From JBBIIC01 sp037446725 (GTDB lineage: Bacteria; Actinomycetota; Coriobacteriia; Anaerosomatales; SLCP01), in assembly GCA_037446725.1 (NCBI GenBank), contig JBBIIC010000016.1, positions 1 to 51,301 on the forward strand: a stretch of 51,301 nt of DNA, read 5' to 3'. The notes beneath the pieces are model-generated. The model was not told the origin of the DNA. It worked only from the letters and a program-made list of their open reading frames with translations, and made no database searches. Below are positions 24,286 to 33,919 of the stretch, piece by piece. Numbering within the stretch: the first letter of the stretch is position 1; each line of letters opens with the position of its first letter. The position numbers were made by a program, and so were the translations under genes.

Positions 24286-24390
24286 CTAGAGGGCGGACGC
24301 GATGATCGAGAGGATCATGAGGGCGCCGACCGCGAGGGCCATCCGAAGCGGATAGACCGCGCTCTCGCTGAAGCTGTCCTCTATGAACAT
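24286..24390 (-). CDS. 34-residue single-span membrane protein
   Basis: ATG at 24390 preceded by GAGGTG; the product begins MFIEDSFSESAVYPLRMALA and continues with a hydrophobic span VGALMILSIIASAL to the end. One acidic N-terminal segment and one transmembrane helix, the layout of small accessory subunits of transporters or of membrane stress proteins. No family recognised. It is divergent from the LysR gene, whose usual target is the divergent neighbour, and is followed by a hairpin. Confidence 0.6.
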   Translation of the reverse strand: MFIEDSFSESAVYPLRMALAVGALMILSIIASAL

Positions 24391-24500
24391 CTGACTTCAC
24401 CTCGCAACCCGTGACGTGTGACATTGCCTACGAAGAGTATCGGTGCTCTCATACATTAGTTCCATTGTCGGTTTCTTCATGTTCGTGTAAGTATTACTTC

Positions 24501-25412
24501 ATGCTAAACGTGAACCGGATGCGGATGCTCCGTGAGGTCGCCGAGCAGGGCGGCATCGCCGCAGCGGCCGAGACGCTCTATATGTCCCCATCGGCGGTCT
24601 CCCAGCAGATGGCCGTCCTCGAGCGGGAGGCGGGCACCCCGCTGCTCGAACGCCACGGCCGGGGCATCAGGCTCACCGCGGCCGGGGAGAGTCTCGTGGC
24701 GCACACCGAGCGCGTACTCGCCGTGCTCGAGGAGGCGCAGTCCGACCTCGCGGACATCTCGGCAAGCGTGGCAGGCACGATCAACACGTGCGGTTTCCCC
24801 ACCGCCGCGAGAGCGTTGCTCGTTCCCTCACTGGCACTGCTGCGGGGACGCCACCCCCGGCTGCGCCTGCGCATGAGCGACCTCGAACCCGAAGAGAGCA
24901 TCCCCCTGCTCAAACGCGGCGAACTCGACTTGATCATCTCCTACGGCTACGACCGCCTGCCCGAGAAGGACGATCCGTCGATCGAGCGCCTGCTCCTCAT
25001 GACCGAGCCCCACCACATCGCACTGCCCGTCGCACACAGCGAGGCCGCGCACGGGGGCCCGGTGAGACTAGCCGACCTCGCCGATGAGCAGTGGGTGGTG
25101 GGAAGGGACGGCTCACCGTTCATGGACGTCATGTTGCGAATCGCCAACGAGGCGGGTTTCACCCCACGCGTCGACCTGCACTCGAACGACTACCAGGTGA
25201 TCCTCGCGGCCGTCGAGGCGGGCCTCGGAGTGGCGCTCATCCCTCCGCTCGCCCGCTTCAGCAGCTACCCCGGGGTCGTCTTCCGGGAGTGCTCCGACGT
25301 CGACATCAACCGCAGGATCGTCGCGGTCATCCGCACGGGCAGCGCGCGGGCTCCCGCGGTCTCGGCAGCGCTGCAGGCGCTCCGTGAGGTCGCCTATCAG
25401 CTCGCCTCGTAG
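24501..25412 (+). CDS. LysR-family transcriptional regulator
   Basis: 303 residues: winged HTH at 1-60 (GGIAAAAETLYMSPSAVSQQ) and a periplasmic-binding-like effector domain from about 90. The start has no Shine-Dalgarno; the 110-base AT-rich region upstream likely holds the divergent promoter shared with the 34-residue membrane protein. Effector unknown. The 3' end overlaps the convergent gene by 16 bases. Confidence 0.92.
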   Translation: MLNVNRMRMLREVAEQGGIAAAAETLYMSPSAVSQQMAVLEREAGTPLLERHGRGIRLTAAGESLVAHTERVLAVLEEAQSDLADISASVAGTINTCGFPTAARALLVPSLALLRGRHPRLRLRMSDLEPEESIPLLKRGELDLIISYGYDRLPEKDDPSIERLLLMTEPHHIALPVAHSEAAHGGPVRLADLADEQWVVGRDGSPFMDVMLRIANEAGFTPRVDLHSNDYQVILAAVEAGLGVALIPPLARFSSYPGVVFRECSDVDINRRIVAVIRTGSARAPAVSAALQALREVAYQLAS

Positions 25413-25822
25413 GTGCCGGGCGCCTCCTCGAGCCGGCCGAGCGTCTCCCGAATGCGCTCGGCGTCCTCGCCGTCGGCGTCCTGCAGGGCGGCACGAAGCA
25501 CGGCCCGGGCCCGCTGCCGCTCGCGATGCGCGGCAGAGCCCTGTCCGGCCGCATCGTACGCCTCGGCGCGCACCGCGAGGACCTCGCCGAGCATCCATGA
25601 ACGAACGACATCGACGCGACCGCCCGCAGCAAGGAACGTCGCCAGACCCTCGCCCGTGAGCGAGTCGGCGAGTTCGGGCTCGGTGTCGAGCAGCGCCCCG
25701 ATCGCCTCTCGCGCCGTCTCCAGCGCGTCCTCGGGCCGCTGCTCGCGGATCGCATGCAGCATCGCCTGGAGCATGCGGCCCACCTGCGTGATCAGTCGCA
25801 GGATGTAGTCTCGTTCGTACAC
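25397..25822 (-). CDS. DUF6483-like helical protein
   Basis: 141 residues, starting VYERDYILRLITQVGRMLQA with a GTG codon and GGAGGGG about 10 bases upstream. The N-terminus resembles the DUF6483 family of short, helical cytoplasmic proteins; the rest is alpha-helical and Ala/Arg/Glu-rich with a TPR-like pattern. Function unknown. Confidence 0.6.
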   Translation of the reverse strand: MYERDYILRLITQVGRMLQAMLHAIREQRPEDALETAREAIGALLDTEPELADSLTGEGLATFLAAGGRVDVVRSWMLGEVLAVRAEAYDAAGQGSAAHRERQRARAVLRAALQDADGEDAERIRETLGRLEEAPGTYEAS

Positions 25823-25958
25823 GGGCAGCCGCCCCTCCGTTCGATCGCTGTGTCTTCTCCGCAACAAGCATAGAGGAACCAGGGTATCCGCACGCGCCGT
25901 GAGTGGGTACACTGGTGCCTGCCGACTCTGCCGGGAGTGACGGGGGTAGACCGAACCG

Positions 25959-28565
25959 ATGCTCCGAGACTCGCTCGCGCCTGGAAAGAACGAGCCCGAC
26001 GGCCGCCCGACCGGTGAACGCATGCGCCGGACGGGCTTCCTGCACGAGATTAGCTCGATCGCGATCTCATCGCTGGACGCACACGACATCGCCGGACGAG
26101 TCGCGGGCATCCTTCACGCGCGCACGGGAGCGACGATCACCGCGGTGCGTCTCGCCAACCGTGAGCGTTCCCGCCTCCACATCGTCGCCAGTCACGGGCT
26201 CCCCGACGGCTACGTGCGCGAACACGGCGTGATCGGGGTCGGCGAGGAGCACCTCGTGCCGCACGTCTTCGCCACCGGAGAGCCGGTGTGGGGCGCGGAG
26301 TTCCGCTCGACGCCGCTCGGCTCGCCGATGGCCGGGGATCTCGCCCGATGGGACGCCGAACCTGAGACGCTACTCGTGCTGCCTCTCAAGGGTGCCGCAA
26401 GCACGGTCGGGGTGCTCACGCTCGGCTGGGCCGAAAGCGCCGCTCTGGACGCCGACGACATCGACTTCTTCGCCTCGGTCGCGAACATCCTCGCCGTGGG
26501 CGTGGAGAACGCACACCTCTACGAGGACGCCCGCCGGGCGGCTGAGACGGCGACGCGCCTCTCGGCGGCTTCGGAGCGTCTGGCCACCGAGTTCAGCGGC
26601 ATCTTCGAGTCACTCACTGACGCGGTGCTCGTCCTTGACGCCTCCGGCACGGTCGTACGCGCGAACGACTCGGCACATCACCTGCTGGGATTCGATCCCC
26701 ACGGCCTCCATCACTGGGACCTCGTCGAGCGGCTTGAGGCCCGGGACCGGTCAGGAGCGCCGCTGCGGCGCACCGAGACCGCGAGCGAGCGGGCACTCAA
26801 GGGCGAAACAGCCCGCATCGTGGCGAGAACCCTCGGACATGATGCCTCGGAGTCGCACGTCGTCATGTCCGCCTCCCCCCTCGTCTCGGGTGGAGTCGTG
26901 TCCGGCGCGGTGCTGGTCATGCAGGATGTCACCGAGCGCGAGCAGCTCGTCGCCGACCTCGCCCGCGAGCGCAAGCGCGCCGAGGACATCCTCACGAGCA
27001 TCACCGACGGCTTCGCGGTGCTCGACAGCTCGGGCGTCTACCGGTACGTGAACCAGTCGCTCGCATCCATGGTCGGCAGGCAGGTCGACGACATCGCCGG
27101 GCGCCGCGTGTGGGACGTCTTCCCGGAGGCCCGCGGGACCGAGTTCGAGCGTGCGGTCACCACAGTGCTCGAGGAGAGGACCGCGCTGTCGTTCCAACAG
27201 TACTATCCGCCGACGGACCTCTGGGTCGAGGTCCGCATGTATCCGAGCGAATCAGGCCTGAGTATCTTCGCTTCGGACGTGACGGACCGCCGTAAGGCGG
27301 ACGAGGAACGCGAGCGGCTGCTGGCCGCGTACGAACTGGAGATCGCCCGGACCGCGCTGCTCAAGGACACCTCGAGCGCGGCCGGCACGTCGCTGTCGGC
27401 CGAGAGGATCTGCGAGCGCGTCCTCGATACCGTGCGCGACCGGCTCCAGCCGCTGAGCGGCGTCCTGCACCTGGTCGACAACACCAGCGGCTCGCTCGTG
27501 CTGAGCGCGAGCTTCGGGTACCCGGAGGCCTCTCTCGCCGAGATTCGACGCATCCCGCTTACCTCAGGTGCAGCCGCCGCCCGGCTCCTGAGGGACGGGG
27601 GCGCACTCGTCACGCACGAGTCTGACGCACCGACGCCGGACGCCGCCAAACACGAAGCTGACGCCGACGTCCGCTGGTTTGTACTGCCGGTTCTTCTCGC
27701 CGGGCACGCGCTCGGCACGCTCGGCCTGTCCTTCCCGGGCCGCAGACCGTTCACCGAGGACGAGATCTCCGTATTCAGGACCATCGCCGCCCAACTCGGC
27801 ATCGCGCTCGACAACGCCCGGCTCTATCAGCGCGAACACCGGATCGCCGAGACACTCCAGCAGTCGCTGCTCTCCGATCCCGCACGCGTGGAGGCGCTCG
27901 GCATCGGCCGCGTGTACCGCTCGGCGACCGAGAACGTGCGCGTGGGCGGCGACTTCTACGATGTGTACGGCCTCGCAGACGGAACGGTCGCCCTCGGCAT
28001 CGGAGACGTGTCCGGAAAGGGTCTCGTCGCGGCCCGGGTGACCGCACTGGTGCGCAACGGCATGCGCGCGCACGTGCTCGACGGGCGACAACCTCACGAG
28101 GTCCTCGAGAGGACGAGCGACCTCCTGTGGCACTTCTCCGACAGCGAGACATTCGCGAGCGTCGCTCTCGGCGTGCTGGATCCGGAGACCGGTCGCTTCA
28201 CCTACTGCAACGGTGGACACCCCGCACCCTTGCTGCTGCGATCGGACGGCACGGTGGAGCGGCTCGTCGCCTCCGGACCGGTTCTCGGGGCGTTCAGATC
28301 GGTGGCGTACTCCGCCCAGACGACGACCCTGGGCGACGGCGACACGCTGCTGCTCTACACTGACGGGGTCATCGAGGCCCGCAACGACTCGGGCTTCTTC
28401 GGCGAGGACCGGCTCGTCGACCTCCTGACCGATCTCGCGGGCGAGACCGCCGAGAGCATCGCGCAGACGGTCGCCGATGCGGCCTGGGAGTTCTCCGGGG
28501 GCTCGCTGCGCGACGACATCGCCGTCCTTGCGATCGGGTCGCTGCAGGAGCCCCGACTGAGCTGA
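25959..28565 (+). CDS. GAF-PAS-PAS-GAF sensor with SpoIIE serine phosphatase output
   Basis: 868 residues. N-terminal GAF about 20-185; first PAS about 210-325 (SLTDAVLVLDASGTVVRAND); second PAS about 340-450 (SITDGFAVLDSSGVYRYVNQ); second GAF about 465-620; SpoIIE/PP2C phosphatase 640-860 with intact metal motifs GGDFYDVYGL, GIGDVSGKGL, YTDGV and DDIAVL. Such proteins dephosphorylate anti-sigma-factor antagonists in partner-switching pathways. No anti-sigma or STAS partner lies nearby. A second in-frame ATG at 26022 could be the true start, since the site before 25959 is weak. Confidence 0.92.
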   Translation: MLRDSLAPGKNEPDGRPTGERMRRTGFLHEISSIAISSLDAHDIAGRVAGILHARTGATITAVRLANRERSRLHIVASHGLPDGYVREHGVIGVGEEHLVPHVFATGEPVWGAEFRSTPLGSPMAGDLARWDAEPETLLVLPLKGAASTVGVLTLGWAESAALDADDIDFFASVANILAVGVENAHLYEDARRAAETATRLSAASERLATEFSGIFESLTDAVLVLDASGTVVRANDSAHHLLGFDPHGLHHWDLVERLEARDRSGAPLRRTETASERALKGETARIVARTLGHDASESHVVMSASPLVSGGVVSGAVLVMQDVTEREQLVADLARERKRAEDILTSITDGFAVLDSSGVYRYVNQSLASMVGRQVDDIAGRRVWDVFPEARGTEFERAVTTVLEERTALSFQQYYPPTDLWVEVRMYPSESGLSIFASDVTDRRKADEERERLLAAYELEIARTALLKDTSSAAGTSLSAERICERVLDTVRDRLQPLSGVLHLVDNTSGSLVLSASFGYPEASLAEIRRIPLTSGAAAARLLRDGGALVTHESDAPTPDAAKHEADADVRWFVLPVLLAGHALGTLGLSFPGRRPFTEDEISVFRTIAAQLGIALDNARLYQREHRIAETLQQSLLSDPARVEALGIGRVYRSATENVRVGGDFYDVYGLADGTVALGIGDVSGKGLVAARVTALVRNGMRAHVLDGRQPHEVLERTSDLLWHFSDSETFASVALGVLDPETGRFTYCNGGHPAPLLLRSDGTVERLVASGPVLGAFRSVAYSAQTTTLGDGDTLLLYTDGVIEARNDSGFFGEDRLVDLLTDLAGETAESIAQTVADAAWEFSGGSLRDDIAVLAIGSLQEPRLS

Positions 28566-28571
28566 CGCGAA

Positions 28572-28595
28572 GGGCCGGCCCTGAAGGGCCGGCCC
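28572..28595. terminator. Bidirectional hairpin between convergent genes
   Basis: GGGCCGGCCC twice, separated by TGAA. Each half is itself a palindrome and the pair folds into a 10-bp stem. It lies 7 bases after the phosphatase stop and 38 before the end of the opposite gene. Confidence 0.75.
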
Positions 28596-28632
28596 CGCTT
28601 CACCACGAGAGCTGCGTCAGCCTACAGCGTCA

Positions 28633-29463
28633 CTACCGCTCCACGACGATCGCCACCTCGGCGCCGTCGATGAAGTACGGCTGGTCGGGGCTGCCGACCT
28701 TGTCCTCCATGTCGAACTCGAACTCGCCGCCGACCCCGCGGTCGGCGTGGAGCGCGACAATCAGGCTGTCGGCGCTCACGCCATCTCCCTCGAGGGAGAT
28801 GGCGACGTTGCGGGACTCACCGGCCTCGACGGGTTCGATGCCGACGCGCATGCCCGGCATGCCGTCGTCGTCGAGGTGCACCACCACCCACGCATCGTCC
28901 GGAGCGATCACCCGGCTCAGCGTAAGGCTGTCTGCGTCGAGAGCACCCTGACCGGCCTTAAGCTCCGCTTCGCCCCCGGCTGCGGGAACACCGAACTCGG
29001 CGACCGCCGCCACCCTTGCGACCTCCTCGAAGTCGACGAAGTAGGGCTTGTCGGGACTGCCCATGAAGTCCTCCATGGCGAACTCAAACACACCGCGCTC
29101 TCCGCGGTCTGCGTGCAGCGCCACGATGACGTTGGGCGTCCTGGCAACCTCGTCAAGCGGGACTTCGAGTTCGACGCTCTCGCCCGCCTCGACCCGCAGC
29201 AAGCCGATACGTGGCCCGGGCATGCCGTCCTCATCGAGATGCACGACCACCCACGAGTCGTCAGGAGCGACGACTCGTGCGACGGTGATCGAGTCACCGG
29301 CACCGATCTGGTCGTCGACCTCGAGTGCGACGTTCTGCGCGGCCACGACTATGCCGACCATCGAGTAGTCACGCGTGCGAGCCTCGGCGAGCGTCCATGC
29401 CGTGAGCGCGACCGCAGCCACCGCCACGAGCGTCGCGCCTCCGAACACCAATGATCTTCTCAT
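28633..29463 (-). CDS. Exported protein with two DUF7282 repeats
   Basis: 276 residues. An N-terminal signal or anchor helix (LVFGGATLVAVAAVALTAW) is followed by two homologous units of about 115 residues, each with DDSWVVVHLDEDGMPG- or DDAWVVVHLDDDGMPG-like strands, VALHADRG, and GSPDKPYF/GSPDQPYF near the end. This matches the DUF7282 beta-sandwich found in exported proteins. AAAGGA precedes the ATG. It ends the copper operon, 20 bases after copA, so an extracytoplasmic role linked to copper or cell-surface redox is possible but unproven. Confidence 0.75.
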   Translation of the reverse strand: MRRSLVFGGATLVAVAAVALTAWTLAEARTRDYSMVGIVVAAQNVALEVDDQIGAGDSITVARVVAPDDSWVVVHLDEDGMPGPRIGLLRVEAGESVELEVPLDEVARTPNVIVALHADRGERGVFEFAMEDFMGSPDKPYFVDFEEVARVAAVAEFGVPAAGGEAELKAGQGALDADSLTLSRVIAPDDAWVVVHLDDDGMPGMRVGIEPVEAGESRNVAISLEGDGVSADSLIVALHADRGVGGEFEFDMEDKVGSPDQPYFIDGAEVAIVVER

Positions 29464-29483
29464 CGGAGGGGTCCTTTCTATCG

Positions 29484-32084
29484 TCACGCCGCTCGGCGCA
29501 GGCTCGGCTTGAACCTGCGTAGCAGCAAGGAGGAAGTCACGACACTCACGCTCGAGAGCGCCATCGCGGCACCGGCAAGCTCGGGACGGAGCAGGCCGAG
29601 TGCGGCGATGGGGATGCCGAGCGAGTTGTAGCCGAGCGCCCACACGAAGTTCCACCGGATGCGGCGGATGGTCGCGCGCGACAGCTCGATGGCGGTGACC
29701 ACGTCGCGCAGGTCGTCCTTCATGAGCACGATTCCGCCGGTCTCCATGGCCACGTCGGTGCCGGCACCCATGGCGATGCCGATGTCGGCCTGCGCGAGTG
29801 CGGGCGTGTCATTGATGCCGTCGCCCACCATCGCGACCGACAGGCCGCGAGACTGGAGCTTGGCGACCTCCTCGGCCTTGTGCTCGGGGAGCACCTCGGC
29901 GAGCACGTGGTCGGCGGGGATGCCAGCCTGTGCGGCGATCGCCTCGGCGGTCAGCCGGTTGTCACCGGTGATCATGTAGACCTCGACACCCATCTCGCGC
30001 AGACGGTCGACCGCCTCGCGCGAGTTGTCCTTAAGCGTGTCGGCCACGGCGATGAGTCCTGCAGGCGCACCGTCGACTGCGGCGAGCATGACCGTCTTGC
30101 CCTCGCCCTCGAGCTGCTCGATGCGAGCCGCCCACGGCGAGATGTCCACGGCCTCGCGGGCCATGAGTTTCCGGTTCCCGAGCACCACCGCACGGCCGCC
30201 CACCGTTCCCTCGACACCGTGGCCGGGGACGGCGGCAAAGCCCGTGACCTCAGGCAACTCGACGCCATGCTCCTTAGCGTGCGCGACGATCGCCTCGGCG
30301 AGCGGATGCTCGCTCGAGCGCTCGAGCGCGGCTGCTAGCCGGAAGAACTCCTCGCGGCCGGCCGCCTCTCCTAACGGCTCGTACTCGGTCACCACGGGCT
30401 TACCGTGTGTGAGCGTGCCAGTCTTGTCGAAGACGATGGCGTTGGTCTTGTGGGTGGTCTCGAGCGCCTCACCGCTCTTGATGAGCACGCCGTTCTCCGC
30501 ACCCTTGCCGGTGCCCACCATGATCGCGGTGGGAGTGGCGAGCCCGAGCGCGCAGGGGCACGCGATGACGAGCACCGCGGTGCCGACAAGCAACGCCTTC
30601 ACGAACGGCGTGAAGCCGTCGAGCGCGTCTGGGAAGGCGCTCGGCACGACCAACAACCACACCAGGAATGTCACGACTGCGATGACGATGACGGCCGGCA
30701 CGAAGTACGAGCTGATGTAGTCGGCGAAGCGCTGGATGGGGGCTTTGGAGCCCTGCGCCTCCTCGACCAGCTTGATGATCTGGGCCAGCGCGGTGTCCTT
30801 GCCGACCTTGGTCGCCCGGAACTTGAACGAGCCGAGCTTGTTGATGGTGGCGCCGATGACCGTGTCGCCTTCGTGCTTCTCGACCGGAATCGACTCGCCG
30901 GTGAGCATGGACTCGTCAACCGACGAGCTGCCATCGACGATCACGCCGTCGACCGGGATCTTCTCGCCGGGGCGCACGACGACGATGTCGCCCGCAACCA
31001 CCTGTTCGACCGGGATGTCGAGCTCCGCTCCGCCGCGCACGACGCGCGCGGTCTTGGCCGCAAGCCCCATGAGTTTCTTGATGGCGTCACCGGTCCGGCC
31101 CTTGGCACGGGCCTCGAGCAGCTTGCCGAGGATGACGAAGGTGATGAGCATAGCGGCGACCTCGTAGAACACCGGCTCTTCGACGAGCCAGAACGTGGCG
31201 GCGATGCTGTAGAAGTAGGCCGCCGAGGTGCCGAGCGCAATGAGCGTGTCCATATTGCCCATACGGCGCTTCAGCGCGTGCCAGAAGCCGCGGTAGAACT
31301 GCGCGCCTGCGATGAACTGAACGGGCGTGGCAAGCACCAGACCGATGTACTTCATGACCATGTGGGGGTCCCATGCGCCACCGAAGGTGTTCGCGAGCCA
31401 CGTGGCCACGACCACCGGGATGACGTCCATGAACGGCGGGACCATGGTGAAGATGAACGCGGGAATCGCGAGGCTCGCGCTCAGGATGAACAGGTTGCGC
31501 TGGTGCCGCATGTGGCGCTGCTGCGCCTCGCGCTGCAGGTCGCGCGCGGACTCGCCCGACTCCTCCTCGGCCTCGGGCAGGACGACGGCATCGTAGCCGG
31601 CACCGATGACGCCGCCGATGAGGTCGTCGACGCTCACGAGCCCCGGGTCGTAGGTAACCGTCGCCTGCTCGGCCGCGAGGTTCACGACCGCCTCGGCAAC
31701 GCCGGGCAGACGCCCGAGCGTCTTCTCGATGACGGCCTGGCATGACGAGCACGTCATGCCCGTGATGCCGAGCGTCACCCTCGCAGCGGCGCTTCCCGCC
31801 TCCGCGCCGGCCGAGGGCTGCGACGTGGCCCCGAGCGGTGTCGCCTCGTATCCAGCGGCCTTGATCGCGGCGACGATGCCCGGCTCGTCGATCTGAGCCG
31901 GGTCGTAGGCTACCGTGAGCCGCTCGGAGGCGAGGTTGACACTGGCCGAGGCGATGCCGGGCATCCGAGACAACGTCTTCTCGATGACCGCGACGCACGA
32001 CGCGCACGTCATGCCGGTCACGCCGAAGACGGCCTCGTTCGTGGCGACCTCAGATGGATGCTCTCTGACCATGGTGTTCTCCAT
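29484..32084 (-). CDS. copA: Copper-exporting P1B-type ATPase
   Basis: 866 residues. Two N-terminal metal-binding domains with GMTCASC (24-30) and GMTCSSC (108-114), eight membrane helices, the CPC transport motif (ACPCALG near 510), phosphorylation site DKTGT near 550, and GDGINDTPAL in the hinge. CPC with two HMA domains fits Cu+ export. A cupredoxin gene lies 10 bases upstream and the SafE-cupredoxin fusion before it, so these form one copper operon. Confidence 0.96.
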   Translation of the reverse strand: MENTMVREHPSEVATNEAVFGVTGMTCASCVAVIEKTLSRMPGIASASVNLASERLTVAYDPAQIDEPGIVAAIKAAGYEATPLGATSQPSAGAEAGSAAARVTLGITGMTCSSCQAVIEKTLGRLPGVAEAVVNLAAEQATVTYDPGLVSVDDLIGGVIGAGYDAVVLPEAEEESGESARDLQREAQQRHMRHQRNLFILSASLAIPAFIFTMVPPFMDVIPVVVATWLANTFGGAWDPHMVMKYIGLVLATPVQFIAGAQFYRGFWHALKRRMGNMDTLIALGTSAAYFYSIAATFWLVEEPVFYEVAAMLITFVILGKLLEARAKGRTGDAIKKLMGLAAKTARVVRGGAELDIPVEQVVAGDIVVVRPGEKIPVDGVIVDGSSSVDESMLTGESIPVEKHEGDTVIGATINKLGSFKFRATKVGKDTALAQIIKLVEEAQGSKAPIQRFADYISSYFVPAVIVIAVVTFLVWLLVVPSAFPDALDGFTPFVKALLVGTAVLVIACPCALGLATPTAIMVGTGKGAENGVLIKSGEALETTHKTNAIVFDKTGTLTHGKPVVTEYEPLGEAAGREEFFRLAAALERSSEHPLAEAIVAHAKEHGVELPEVTGFAAVPGHGVEGTVGGRAVVLGNRKLMAREAVDISPWAARIEQLEGEGKTVMLAAVDGAPAGLIAVADTLKDNSREAVDRLREMGVEVYMITGDNRLTAEAIAAQAGIPADHVLAEVLPEHKAEEVAKLQSRGLSVAMVGDGINDTPALAQADIGIAMGAGTDVAMETGGIVLMKDDLRDVVTAIELSRATIRRIRWNFVWALGYNSLGIPIAALGLLRPELAGAAMALSSVSVVTSSLLLRRFKPSLRRAA

Positions 32085-32094
32085 TGTCGGTCAC

Positions 32095-32616
32095 CTACTC
32101 CACCACGATCGTACCGAACACCATCTCCATGCCGCAGGAGAAACCGTACTCGCCGGCCTCAAGGGCAGGGAGCTTGATGGTCTTCGGACCGGTCGTCAGA
32201 TCTTCGAAGAACCCGAGATCGCGCGACATGACCTGCGCCATGCAACCGGATCCCTGGCCGAACGTGATCTCGAGCGGCACGCCCGCGGTCGCGCGGATGA
32301 CGTTGGGGTTGTAACCCGCGCTCGCGTCGACCGCGATGCGCTGCACGTCGCCCTCGACTGTGGTCTGGCCCTCGATGGTCTCGCCGCTGCCGGAGTTCCC
32401 GCAGCAGGCACAGCCCGCACCGCCGGCTCCGGGAGCGCCGCCGGCCGTGCCCGGCGCGAGCGTGCCGGCGACAGGTAACGCGCCGGTCTCGTAGTCGGGT
32501 TCGTTCCACGCGGCCGCGATGCTGTAGCTCACGAAGAACGCTGCTGCGACCAGTGCCGCGATGAGCACGTAGCGCAGGGTCGTGATGTTGTCGTTGGTCT
32601 TGGTTGGTGCTGACAT
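32095..32616 (-). CDS. Membrane-anchored cupredoxin-like copper protein
   Basis: 173 residues. One membrane helix (about 14-36), a Gly/Ala/Pro linker with a GCACCGN cluster (Cys69, 71, 72), then a cupredoxin fold (YNPNVIRATAGVPLEITF) with ligands Cys115, Cys151 and Met153 in the pattern FSCGMEM. It probably holds Cu outside the membrane for CopA or a partner. AAGGAG lies 7 bases before the ATG. The Cys-rich linker is an extra metal-binding patch. Confidence 0.85.
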   Translation of the reverse strand: MSAPTKTNDNITTLRYVLIAALVAAAFFVSYSIAAAWNEPDYETGALPVAGTLAPGTAGGAPGAGGAGCACCGNSGSGETIEGQTTVEGDVQRIAVDASAGYNPNVIRATAGVPLEITFGQGSGCMAQVMSRDLGFFEDLTTGPKTIKLPALEAGEYGFSCGMEMVFGTIVVE

Positions 32617-32672
32617 CTCATGTCTCCTTGGTGTCTCGCCCCGCAGGGCGTGTGTGGACTGTCAAGACGTGC

Positions 32673-32735
32673 CTATCTGCCGAGCGCGCCGCCGAGCGTG
32701 AGACCCGCGATGATTGCGGCCCCCAGGAACGCGGC
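32673..32735 (-). CDS. C-terminal 20 codons beyond the assembly gap
   Basis: AAFLGAAIIAGLTLGGALGR then stop: a hydrophobic helix ending in arginine, directly after the N run. It may be the end of the SafE-cupredoxin gene or of a separate small membrane protein hidden in the gap. The true gap length is unknown, so continuity cannot be decided. Confidence 0.4.
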   Translation of the reverse strand, partial: AAFLGAAIIAGLTLGGALGR

Positions 32736-32835
32736 NNNNNNNNNNNNNNNNNNNNNNNNNNNNNNNNNNNNNNNNNNNNNNNNNNNNNNNNNNNNNNNNN
32801 NNNNNNNNNNNNNNNNNNNNNNNNNNNNNNNNNNN
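32736..32835. other. Assembly gap of 100 N
   Basis: Exactly 100 N, the conventional placeholder for a scaffold join of unknown size, inside the copper cluster. Sequence, and possibly a gene, is missing here. Confidence 0.98.
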
Positions 32836-33848
32836 CCGGACATCATCCCCATCTGACACGTCATCGAGTAGCTGCCCGCTGGTGAGGGCGGTATCTCGAT
32901 CACGGTGGTGCCGAACGGTTCGAGCGGCTGCGCGACTCCGAGCTGCGGGATCCACAGCTCGTCGGAGCAGACGTTGTCCTCCTGCCGGTCGACGATGAGC
33001 CGTACGGGCTGGTCGGCAGGTATGGAGATGGTGCTCGGCATGTAGCGCACGTTCGCTATGGTGAGCGGCACCTCGACGACCCCGTCAGGGCCGGTCTGGA
33101 ACTCGCCGCTATCCGCCACCTGCGTGCCGACGACGGCCTGCTGTATGGTCTGGGCGGTAACGGGGGAACCGAGCATCATCGCGCCGCGGTTCAGCATCAC
33201 GAGTCCGAGGATCATGATAATGACGGCGGCGGCCACCATCATCCGGTCCTTGAACTTCGCGCTGAGGAAGCCCGATGCGGTGCCGAACGCCAGCATGAGC
33301 GGCGCGGTACCCAGCCCGAAGCCGAGCATGACCGTCGCGCCCTGCACCGGCGATCCGGCTCCGGCGGCAGCGAGCTGTGCCGCCTGAAGCGGCCCGCACG
33401 GCATGAGGCCGGTGAGCAGACCGAACGTGAGCGGCGTCAGGATGCTGACGTGACCCTCGGCAGCGACCTGCTCGTTCGCCTTGCGGCGCGTGGCCGAGAG
33501 CGCTCTGACCAGGAAAGCCGGGGGCTTGAGCGTCAGCCGCTTGAGCCACGGCACCCGCCCGGTCATGTTCAGGCCGAGTAGCACCATGAAAGCGCCCGCT
33601 GCGACCATGACCCAGCCGCGGATGCCTCCGATGTCGAATGCGGCGCCGATGGCTCCGAGAGCCAGGCCGACGGCCATGTAGCTGAATATCTTCGCGGTCT
33701 GATACGCGAGGTGCGGTGTCAACCGCTGTGCGAACGATCCTCCGGGAACGCCTTTGACGGCGTAGGTGAGGACGAGCATTCCGCACATCGACACGCAGTG
33801 AACACTGGTGACGAGCCCCACGCCGAACCAGGGAAGGAACAGATCCAC
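32836..33848 (-). CDS. TauE/SafE (DsbD-like) membrane protein fused to a cupredoxin domain, 3' end in gap
   Basis: At least 337 residues. The first 220 form a six-helix SafE/CcdA-like domain with HCVSMCGM at about 13-20 and LMPCGPLQAAQLA near 150, motifs of proteins that move electrons or copper across the membrane. After about 240 a cupredoxin domain begins (NVRYMPSTISIPADQPVRL) with CSDELWIP and YSMTCQMGM as copper ligands. The GTG at 33848 is chosen for its GAGGAG site. Fusions of this kind accompany CopA and handle copper. The C-terminus is lost in the N run. Confidence 0.85.
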
Positions 33849-33919
33849 CTTCACTCCTCGCATGCGTGGACACGGACTGTCAACCGCCTGCTGTCAGCAA
33901 GCGGCTCGCGAGGAGGGTG

